Of a stretch of DNA of 64,000 nucleotides, positions 21,484 to 29,397 are shown one piece after another. Made by a program: the position numbers and the translations under genes. How positions within the stretch are numbered: position 1 is the stretch's first letter; the number at the start of each line of letters is the position of its first letter. The DNA is taken from positions 62,001 to 126,000 of the forward strand of contig BRXU01000046.1 in the NCBI GenBank assembly GCA_030267565.1, in the 5' to 3' direction. Origin of the DNA: Pleodorina starrii. Taxonomy: Eukaryota; Chlorophyta; Chlorophyceae; Chlamydomonadales; Volvocaceae. The notes beneath the pieces are model-generated. The model was not told the origin of the DNA, made no database searches, and worked only from the letters and a program-made list of their open reading frames with translations.

Positions 21484-24400
21484 GAACCTTCCCGGAGGAA
21501 TGAACCGCTTCGCATAATTCAGTGGAACTTGCGGGGCGTTACGGAATGGAAATTAGAGCAACGCGAGCTTCTCAATCTCGCACTGCGGTACGACATTGTC
21601 GTGCTTACTGAGACTCATGGGACACTCACGGGCCGACTTTCTCGACTTATTCCGGACGGGTCGCGGTGTTTTTTCGCTGGTCGTTCAAGGGATCGTGGGG
21701 GTGTCTGTGTTTGGGTTCATCAACGCATCGCGCGCTACGTAACGCATTGCACGTCGTCTGACGCCCCTAGGGGCATGAACAGTGTTTGGCTGCGGCTCCA
21801 GGGGGACGCGTTGGACCTCGGTGGTAACGGGCTGGTCATCGGTGCTATCTATGCCGCACCTCTGGGGTCTCGTGTTTATTCGTTAGGTGGTCGCAGTTCG
21901 CAGGATAGCGTAACGAGGCGCGTCATGGATAGGGTTCGCGCTCTGGTGCGGCGTTTTCAACAGCCTGGCGACGAGGTTCTGATGTTGGGCGATCTCAACG
22001 CCAGAGTTGCTGGAGTTAGCGAGCTTCCCGATGTCGACGGAGATGCGGAACTAGCAGAATTCACTCAAGCGGAGCTGGGGCAGGCCAACCTTTTGCGCGC
22101 CATCCCTCCACGTCGGTCCGAGGACACCTCAGATAATGTTTTCGGGCGGGCGCTGGCGGCCCTCTGTCAGGAATTGGAGCTGGTTGTTTTGAACGGCCGA
22201 GTGAACGGTGATCCTCAAGGCGCGTGCACGTTTTGGAGCCCTGCGGGACAGGGGCGTAGCATGATAGATTTGTTTGTCGCATCTCCCGCCCTGTTCTTCC
22301 GAGCGGATCGTCTGCATGTCACGAACATACCCGTTGCGCAATCAGGAGTGAAGGTGGGCAGCCTCATGAGTGATCACTGCCCGGTGTCGCTTGACCTGAG
22401 GGTTCTGAGGCAGGGCGCCTCCCCCGCGGGTAGATCCAGTCCCAGAGCGCGCTTTGACGTGCGGCGCAAAGCCCGGTACGCTAGTCTTTTTGCTGCGGAT
22501 GATGCCCCCTCTGTCCGGCGAATCGCCGACGCTGTTAACAAACTTGGCGCCGAGCTGGATAGTACGGCGGTTGTTGAGGTTATCACGATGGCGTGTTCGG
22601 CAGCGTTGGAAAAGGCTTTCGGGGGGCGTCTCAGTAGGGTCCGGCGGGTCAGGGAGGATCGGGATGCTCCTTGGTGGACCGATGAGTGCGCCACCGCCCG
22701 TAATGCGATGCTGCAGCACAAAGCCTATATGAGGGCGCACGGGCTTCTGGCCGACGAGCAAGCGCGGCTGGTCTTCTCCACGCTGCGCACTCGCTACCAG
22801 AGGCTTAGGAAGGATGCTCGCGCCGCGTATAGTGTCTCTCATTTCACATCCTTTCTGGAGGAGTGCAAGGGCGACCCCCGCGCACTGTGGCGACGGCTCA
22901 ATCAGGGTTTGAAACCCGACTGCCCCATTCGCGATGTCAATAGTTGGCGCGAGTATTTCGACGCGTTATACAATGATGAGGTTAACGCGTTTAGTGCGGT
23001 GAGGGCGGACTATATTCTGAACCTTTTTAACGGGCGTCCCCTCACAGCGCCACGCAACTGGGCCGGTAACGAAGGCGTAGCTCGGAATCAGAGGGTTGTT
23101 GCGGCGGCGTCCCTGAATGCCCCGTTTTCACTGGCGGAGGTCATCGCGGCCCTTAAATCATTGGCCAACCATAAATCGCCAGGCCTTGAGCGGGCTCCGG
23201 CGGAGTGTTACAAATATGCCACCCGCAAAGTGGAGGATAAGGAAGAGCTTGTTCTTGCGCCGTACCTTTTGCGTCTGTTGGAGCATATCCGGTCCACGGG
23301 CGATTATCCCAAGCAGTTTGAGGTTTCGATCGTCACCCCTCTACACAAGAAGGGCGACGCACTCGATCCGAGCAACTATCGTGGGTTGGCTGTTGGCGGG
23401 GCCCTCTCTAAGCTATATGCGAACCTTCTTGACCGGCGGTTGAAGGCTTGGGGAGAGAGTAGCGGCGCGCGCAGTCCTTACCAGGGGGGCTTCCGGCCCA
23501 AGCGTGGCACCATCCACAACTTGTTCCTGCTACGGCACCTTACGGATCGTTGCCGCAGGGTACTCCCCAACGGTTCGAGCCAAGCACTTTTTGTTTGCCA
23601 GATCGATTTTGAGAAGGCTTTTGACCGGGTGAATAGGGACATGTTGTGGTTGCGTCTCGAGGAAAGAGGGGTCACAGGCGCGGCACTGGCGGCTCTGAAG
23701 CGCTGCTATGAGCGGGTGGAACTGCGGGTCAAGGTTAACGGCACGACGGGAGCGGCGTTCCCTTCTTCGCAAGGTGTGAAACAGGGATGCCCGATGAGCC
23801 CAACGCTGTTTGGTTTCTTCGTAGAAGGATATGCCGACTACGTCGACGCCCTTGACGTCGCGCTCCCGGATGCTATGGCGGCCCCAGAATGCCCAGACGT
23901 CGAAGGTCGGCGAGTGCCTCTAGCCCTGTACGCGGACGACTTAAGCCTTTTCGCGGCGACAAAGCGACGTTTGATGAGCTTGCTTAGAGCTTTGCGGGAG
24001 TGGTCCGAGGTGTTTGGTCTTACCGTTAATGCGAGGAAGTGTGAGCTGCTGCTCTTCCACCCCAGTGATCAGGTTAGGAGTCACTTCTACGCGATCAACG
24101 GCCTGGTTACTATGCGCGTTTTGGAGGACGGGCTGCCGGTGGACAGGCCCATCACCTGGAAGCCGCGCGCACGTTATCTCGGGCTACATTTTGGCCCTAA
24201 TAGTTCCTTTGCGTCGTGCACGGACGAACTCTACGTCGCGGGCCAGCGGGCAATGTTTTCCCTGCTTAGCAAGTTGCGTCGACAGGGGCTATTGTTACCA
24301 TTCGTCGGAATGAAATGCTTTAATGCGCAAGTCCGTTCTGTTCTGTCTTATGGTTCGCAGTTGTGGGGTGTCGATTTGGTTTTAGCGTTGCTCGAGAGGG

Positions 24401-25275
24401 GTTACCCGGCTAACGAGGCACCGCGTTCCTGTTATTTTGAGGTCGCTACTCGGGATCGCATGGTCAAGCTGCAAATCGCTTTTATGAAGCAGCTGGTCGG
24501 AGCTTCCGTCCCGCCCCTTCAATTGTTGTTTAGGGAACTAGGGCAGATGCCGCTGCAGATGTACTGGGCTGAATCTGTGTTTCGTTTTTGGAACAGTATG
24601 GTGGAGAACACTAGCAGCATATACCACAGTGTTTTTCGTCACGAGATCCGGCTGGCATTGGAATCGGATTTGCAGGGGGACGGCTGGGGAACTAAGATCA
24701 TTCGGGCTCTGAACATCTTAAGGCATGACTGGCCGGAGGATGCCACGGCGGGTACCATCGACGCCAGGGTTAGACGGTACTCTACGTGCAAGCTCGACGT
24801 TGAGGCGCTGTTGGACACTCTTAGGGGGCGCATTAACGATGATTGGGCCAGTGACAGGTTGGCCGTCGACCCGTGCTCTTTCGTTACGGATGGCAGGAAG
24901 CCAGGCGTGAAAATGTGCCGTCACAAGCACTGGATGGGGCAGCCGAAGCAGTTTGAGGGTTACATTCCCCCGGCGCACCACCGTGCCCTTCTCCGTTTCC
25001 GGTTATGTGTATCAGACCTGGCGGTTAATAGCGAGAGTAATCGAGCTAGGGAGTTGCGTGTGTGCAAGGCGTGTCGCATTAATGGTGCCGTCGAGGACGA
25101 GAAGCACTTCCTGATGGAGTGTTCTGCTCTCGTGTCAGCGCGGCAGAAGCTTTGGGACCTGGGCGTACCGGAGGGAGCGAGTGTTTGCGACGTCATGCAA
25201 ATAGACGATCAGCGCGGTCTTGCAAAGGTTGTTTATGACATGTTTTGCTTTCGGCGCGAGCGCATCGCCGTGTAG
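21484..25275 (+). CDS. LINE ORF2: endonuclease-reverse transcriptase
   Basis: An uninterrupted frame of 1263 codons follows the ORF1 stop and ends TAG at 25273-25275. The endonuclease shows IIQWNLRG, LTETHGT, LMLGDLNAR and SDHCPVSLDL, matching the N, E, D-x-N and S-D-H motifs of exonuclease-endonuclease-phosphatase enzymes. The reverse transcriptase shows NYRGLAVGGALSKLYANLL, GGFRPKRGTIHNL, QIDFEKAFDRVNRDML, QGVKQGCPMSPTLFGFF and the catalytic YADD in ALYADDLSLFA. A C-terminal CKAC...EDEKHFLMEC motif is the usual LINE zinc-knuckle-like end. The first in-frame ATG is at 21775, which would cut off the first two endonuclease motifs, so a normal ATG start is unlikely. Translation probably depends on TAG readthrough or termination-reinitiation, unless TAG is an inactivating mutation. 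Confidence 0.93.
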   Translation, partial: EPSRRNEPLRIIQWNLRGVTEWKLEQRELLNLALRYDIVVLTETHGTLTGRLSRLIPDGSRCFFAGRSRDRGGVCVWVHQRIARYVTHCTSSDAPRGMNSVWLRLQGDALDLGGNGLVIGAIYAAPLGSRVYSLGGRSSQDSVTRRVMDRVRALVRRFQQPGDEVLMLGDLNARVAGVSELPDVDGDAELAEFTQAELGQANLLRAIPPRRSEDTSDNVFGRALAALCQELELVVLNGRVNGDPQGACTFWSPAGQGRSMIDLFVASPALFFRADRLHVTNIPVAQSGVKVGSLMSDHCPVSLDLRVLRQGASPAGRSSPRARFDVRRKARYASLFAADDAPSVRRIADAVNKLGAELDSTAVVEVITMACSAALEKAFGGRLSRVRRVREDRDAPWWTDECATARNAMLQHKAYMRAHGLLADEQARLVFSTLRTRYQRLRKDARAAYSVSHFTSFLEECKGDPRALWRRLNQGLKPDCPIRDVNSWREYFDALYNDEVNAFSAVRADYILNLFNGRPLTAPRNWAGNEGVARNQRVVAAASLNAPFSLAEVIAALKSLANHKSPGLERAPAECYKYATRKVEDKEELVLAPYLLRLLEHIRSTGDYPKQFEVSIVTPLHKKGDALDPSNYRGLAVGGALSKLYANLLDRRLKAWGESSGARSPYQGGFRPKRGTIHNLFLLRHLTDRCRRVLPNGSSQALFVCQIDFEKAFDRVNRDMLWLRLEERGVTGAALAALKRCYERVELRVKVNGTTGAAFPSSQGVKQGCPMSPTLFGFFVEGYADYVDALDVALPDAMAAPECPDVEGRRVPLALYADDLSLFAATKRRLMSLLRALREWSEVFGLTVNARKCELLLFHPSDQVRSHFYAINGLVTMRVLEDGLPVDRPITWKPRARYLGLHFGPNSSFASCTDELYVAGQRAMFSLLSKLRRQGLLLPFVGMKCFNAQVRSVLSYGSQLWGVDLVLALLERGYPANEAPRSCYFEVATRDRMVKLQIAFMKQLVGASVPPLQLLFRELGQMPLQMYWAESVFRFWNSMVENTSSIYHSVFRHEIRLALESDLQGDGWGTKIIRALNILRHDWPEDATAGTIDARVRRYSTCKLDVEALLDTLRGRINDDWASDRLAVDPCSFVTDGRKPGVKMCRHKHWMGQPKQFEGYIPPAHHRALLRFRLCVSDLAVNSESNRARELRVCKACRINGAVEDEKHFLMECSALVSARQKLWDLGVPEGASVCDVMQIDDQRGLAKVVYDMFCFRRERIAV

Positions 25276-25450
25276 AGTCGATGGAGACTCCTTCTCAGGT
25301 CATGCTGTGCTTTTGTGACGTATCTGTCTTATGTTGTCTTTATGCCCTTTCTGATACGGTTGATTTTTCCTTACTTTTTGTTCCTTTTGCTTGACTGAGG
25401 CGGTTCATGAGCCTTCGGGTTCGTTTGAACCGTACGAGCTCACTGAAGCT

Positions 25451-25455
25451 TGTAA
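25451..25455 (+). terminator. TGTAA poly(A) signal of the LINE
   Basis: TGTAA is the usual volvocine poly(A) signal. It lies 8 bp before the end of the element, consistent with a cleaved and reverse-transcribed mRNA. Confidence 0.7.
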
Positions 25456-25463
25456 CATCATCA

Positions 25464-25473
25464 TGCTACCTAG
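25464..25473. repeat. LINE target-site duplication, right copy
   Basis: TGCTACCTAG, identical to 20694-20703. A CATCATCA tail precedes it. Confidence 0.85.
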
Positions 25474-25684
25474 CTAACCTAGCTAACCACAACAAAAGTG
25501 AACATACCAAAAGGATCCATACTGAAATTGCGTACTACATAGCTTTGTCCTGCCCGTTGTCCGGACACTTGTCCAATCGTTGTCCAGTTGTTGTATCCCA
25601 AGATTTTCCAGCCACGGTTGTAGCTCTGAGCCCTTAACAATTGACGCTCTAGTTCTGACACACAAATTTGACGTACGGTGCAAA
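25474..25684 (+). promoter_or_regulatory. 5' flank of the phospholipase A2 gene (right part of split divergent promoter)
   Basis: 211 bp between the LINE and the phospholipase ATG. It is more AT-rich than the coding regions and starts with a CTAACCTAGCTAACC direct repeat. No certain TATA box. The regulatory role is inferred from position. Confidence 0.45.
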
Positions 25685-27888
25685 ATGCGGGGCCCGACCT
25701 TCGCGACACTTGTGCTCCTCGCGTTCGGCGCATTCACGGAGGCCATCGACACGCCGGGGCGCGAAGAAACTCCATGCGCAAAGAGCTGTCACACCATAAA
25801 TTGCGGTGAGCGCACGGGGTAGCGGGACTAGAGCAGCGGCACTGGTCGGTTAGGAGCGCGAGGCTTGACGCTGAACAGCGCGCGCAGACAATATGGGCAT
25901 CCGGTATGGACGCTTCTGTGGAGTTGGCCACGGCGGCTGTCCTGGTGTGAAACCCTGTGATCCGGTTGACCGTTGCTGCCAAAAGCACGACGCTTGTGTT
26001 GAAAAGGAAAGGTGAGCGCGCTGGGGCTTCCGGCTCGGCACTAGCCACAAAGTTGAAGCCTGCGAGGCAGGTAACGCGATCGCGGACGTCCGTCATCAGC
26101 GTCTTGAAACGGCCATTTCCAGACACCACCCGAAATGTCCATCGGGGCCGAGGGCCCACCGTCGTCAGGCCCCGGAGCCCTAAAAGTTTAAGATAATATT
26201 TCGCGAATGCCAAATTCTGCCAGAGGCTCAAAGTGCCGGCGCGGGCAGTTATAACCCGCCGGGTGCCGCAGCCAGCTGAGCGCGTGCACGGCGGGTACGA
26301 CCCGACATTTTTGGCTCAGTTTGGAACCATCCACACACCACGATAGGTTTATGGTCTTGGGAAGGAGATCCGGTGCCGGCTTGGGCTCCTGGGCCCACCG
26401 GGCTGCAAACGGAGTGTCGGTGTGGGCGTGTGCACGTCCTTGCTAATGATGTCGCCCCCGCCCTGACTCGATGCTCCTCCCGACGCCCCTCCCTGCTGCC
26501 CTCCCTGGCCTCGCGCCATCCCATGCGCCGCCTCATCCCTCACCCCGCCTTCTTCCCGACGCTTCTTCTTCTCCACCACCTTCCGCCTCAGCGGGGTCGC
26601 CCGCACCCGGCTGGCTGTCGCTTCCCTGTCTTTACCCACCCCCAACATCCCCCGCTGTTCGCGCTGGTCACGAGCCCCGTCTGGGCAAATCACGCTTCCT
26701 ATATCCCCGCCCTCGCCCTGTGTGCATGTCCACTTGCGCCCCACTGCCCCCCACCGCCGCTTCTGTCTCCGCCCTCTCCCCTCCCCATATACGTGGCCTA
26801 TACGTGGACAACCCCCCCTCCAGCGTCTTCTCCTCCAAGTGCCACACTGCCTTCCTCAAGTGCCTCGACAGACACATGGACAAGGACCAGGAGGGTGAGT
26901 GAGCCCATTGCGACATACGCTGGCAGACTCCGCTGCCTTCGCCTCGATGCGCATCGGTGTTTTGCGATGACGTGCCGGAGGGAGGGAGGGCGCCGAGCCT
27001 GAACTGCTTCATTCGTGTTGTGTCCCGTTTCGCCTTTCTCACCGCAAACCCTAAAACCCTAAAACCTCCTCTGCAACCCCCTTCCCGACTGCGCACCCCG
27101 TGGCGCCAACCCCTCGATGTGCGGCCCAATGCCGTGCGACCCGGTGCCCCAGGCTTCGCGCCCCACAAGGTAAGGCTAAAACGGCGTCCTTTCGCGTTGG
27201 CGGTGGGCGCGTGGGTTGCGTGGGTCGCAGCCGTGTGCTCCCAGCCGCTGCAGCTTTCCCTTTCGGTTTCTATTAAGGCCGCGCTGTTAAAATGCTATTG
27301 TGTTACTGCTTACGGTGGCCTCGAGTCGGGCTCGCGTTTCACGTCCGTCCGCTGTCGCCACGTCCCTTTGTCGCTTTAGCGTTTTGAGGGAGTCGGAGTA
27401 GCGGCGTGATTGGGTCGAGCACCCCCATGACGGGCTGGGTCACTTGGCAGCGTGTCGCGCACACACGGCGGGCTGGGGCGCTGGGCCACACAACGCACAC
27501 AAACACACACACACACCCCGCCAGCTGCGCCGGAGCAAATGCGCAGCCGTTTGCCCCTCGCCCACAGCAGCGAGACGTCGCGTCCTCACGCCCTTGCGTG
27601 CGCGCACCCACCCCCTGCTGTCCGCGCTCCCTTGCGCGCCGCCGCGTTCCTGCCACACCCTGACGCTGCGCTCCTACCGCCTGCCCCACTCCCCCCTCTT
27701 AACCCCCGCCCGCAAACCTTGCCATGCCTCCTGCTGTGGTCTTGGGACTGAATCGCGCGACGGCGATGTACGGATGTCGTATCGCGCAGTGTCCGTACAG
27801 CTTGGTGATTCCCACCATGAAATCCGGCATCGAGATGGCGATGATGTTTACATCCGGCTATCAAGGCGCCGTCGGCGAATTGCGGTAA
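25685..27888 (+). CDS. Secretory phospholipase A2, plant type
   Basis: Five exons join in phase: 25685-25805, 25888-26011, 26824-26894, 27153-27169 (17-nt microexon) and 27790-27888 (TAA), giving 143 residues. It starts with a hydrophobic signal peptide of about 20 residues (MRGPTFATLVLLAFGAFTEA). The calcium loop YGRFCGVGHGGCPG and the active-site DRCCQKHDACVE with the catalytic His-Asp pair follow; there are 12 cysteines in the mature part, as in plant low-molecular-weight sPLA2. The family hydrolyses the sn-2 ester of phospholipids with Ca2+, releasing a fatty acid and lysophospholipid, and acts in the secretory pathway or outside the cell. The last exon (CPYSLVIPTMKSG...) supplies the final cysteine. 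Introns are GT-AG. A 22-nt dispersed motif lies just before exon 3. Confidence 0.9.
26795..26816. repeat. 22-nt intronic dispersed motif, copy in PLA2 intron 2
   Basis: GGCCTATACGTGGA then CAACCCCC, one mismatch from the family consensus. It ends 7 nt before the first base of PLA2 exon 3 (26824), forming part of the pyrimidine-rich 3' splice region. Other copies: 29957-30022 (three tandem, opposite orientation), 56447-56468, 63543-63564. Confidence 0.85.
27046..27066. repeat. Interstitial telomere-type repeat (CCCTAAAA)2
   Basis: Two tandem CCCTAAAA units plus partial ends, the reverse complement of the TTTTAGGG telomere repeat of Chlamydomonas-type algae, in PLA2 intron 3. Confidence 0.85.
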
Positions 27889-29349
27889 CGCCCCGCCTGG
27901 CGCGGCTTCGGAGCGGCCCAGCGGCAGGGAGGACGCGGAGAACGGGGGCCCAGGAAGCATCGGCGTGCGTGCGTGCGTGGGGAGGTGTTGGCTGCCGGCG
28001 AAGTCCCCCGGGGCATGGGGGGGCCGTCTCCCGGGCTCAGACCCGGGGGTTTCGGCGCGGCGCGGCGGTTGCGATCTGCTTTCTTTGCGGCGACCGGGGG
28101 AGGGCGGCGGACTGCGGTTGCGCTGCTGGAGAAGCGGCGGAGAGAGAGGGAGTTGTGTGGGACTACGGAGTTTAGGACTGAGGACTTAGGATTAAGGACT
28201 TTCGGAGCGGGCCAAGCGGCGCTTTTTTGCAAGCGCAACCGATTTGCAGGAAAGGGGACGAAGCGGGAGAGAGCGGGAATCGTGAGGACAGCTGTGAACT
28301 GCCAGGAGCTTACCGGTGATCAGGTTTGTTCATAGAACGAAATGAAGCAAAGCCAACAAGTTACGGTACTGGCGGGGGGCACTTGGCGTGCGCTTGGTGA
28401 GCTGTGGCGCTGCTACTGCCGTGGCGTTGCTACCTTGGGCGGACGGGCGGCCCTTCACACCCCTCCCCGGATAAGGGATAAGGCCCCCGTGGAAAACCCC
28501 TCCACCCGCGTCGTTAATGTATGGCCGCCGTGCCGCGGCGCGACGCAGGCCGGCTGCTTGTCGTTTTGCGTATGCAAAGGGGGGGGCGTGAGCGACACTT
28601 GAGCATGGAGGAAGCACCTCCGGCTTGTGAGCGCGACTGTGCGGGTATGGACTTTGCGTGCAGCACTGGAAAGATGCTAGGTGTGATTATGTGGAGGTGA
28701 TTGGGCAAGGAATGTGGAGGCGCGCTGGAAGGGTGTTGCGTCCGGAGTGCGCCGGGGCTGAGACAGCCGCCTGCGCGCTCCGGCGCCCTCCCCATGAAGG
28801 GCGCGTGTGCGTCCTCGGCGTCCCTACACTGCGTCAACTGTGACTGCGTTTTCTATGCATGATGCGGTTTTGGGGCGTGAACTTGGCGCTTGGACTGTGG
28901 GGGAGGTGAGAAGGGTTTCCCTCAATCCCCAGCTTGGGGCTCTTCTCACGCTTTTGAGATGACCTTTAAGGGCGCGTTAGTCAATTGTCTGTTGGTATTA
29001 GCGTCCTACCCTATTGCCTTCGTGATGGCCCACGGATTTCGTAGAATGTGCAACGTCGGATTGCTACGACCCTGAAACGCATACCCCCACTCATCGCTCC
29101 CCGCCCCACCCGGTCTCCCGGTGGCTGGCAGCCCTGCTGCAGTTGATGCTCACAAGGCAAGTTGTGCATTTGCAGCGGGACATCGCACCTAGCGTTTCTC
29201 ACTTGGTCTGGCCTGCGCCTTCTGTGACGTTCCATTTGCCACTTGGGTGGTGCATAGCGGGTATACGGTACGACATCACTAATGCCCTGTAATGCCTGCC
29301 AGCTTCCACCACACTGCGCTCTTCCGGTCCACCAATTCATTAGTTCAAC
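27889..29349. other. PLA2 3' flank / intergenic spacer
   Basis: No supported exon on either strand. The first clear plus-strand TGTAA after the PLA2 stop is at 29288-29292, which could end a 1.4-kb 3' untranslated region. Open frames here show no recognisable protein. Confidence 0.5.
29288..29292 (+). terminator. Possible TGTAA poly(A) signal for PLA2
   Basis: TGTAA in the right orientation about 60 bp upstream of the next gene's TATA-like box. Assignment is by position only. Confidence 0.35.
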
Positions 29350-29360
29350 TATAAATAAAA
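29350..29360 (+). promoter_or_regulatory. TATA-like box of the Alr4036-type gene
   Basis: TATAAATAAAA, 48 bp before the ATG at 29398. If used, the 5' leader would be only about 15-25 nt. Confidence 0.45.
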
Positions 29361-29367
29361 CGTTCGT

Positions 29368-29393
29368 TTACAGGATTACAGGATTTCCTGTAA
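29368..29393 (+). promoter_or_regulatory. Direct plus inverted TTACAGGA repeat in the leader
   Basis: TTACAGGA occurs at 29368-29375 and 29376-29383, then as its inverse TCCTGTAA at 29386-29393. The inner pair can form an 8-bp stem with a 2-base loop ending 4 nt before the ATG. The motif also creates a TGTAA at 29389-29393. A regulatory role is inferred only. Confidence 0.5.
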
Positions 29394-29397
29394 AAAA

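Larger units (their letters stand above)
20704..25463 (+). mobile_element. LINE (L1-like) non-LTR retrotransposon, 5' truncated
   Basis: A 4760-bp element is bounded by the exact 10-bp duplication TGCTACCTAG. It carries an ORF1 remnant and a complete ORF2 (apurinic-type endonuclease, reverse transcriptase, C-terminal zinc motif). The 3' end is a short untranslated region with TGTAA at 25451-25455 and a CATCATCA tail directly before the target duplication, as expected for target-primed reverse transcription. The left boundary falls inside an open frame with no ATG, so the copy is 5' truncated in ORF1. The lower GC and different codon use compared with flanking genes fit a mobile origin. The endonuclease-type architecture suggests the L1 clade; the clade is inferred. 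Confidence 0.93.
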
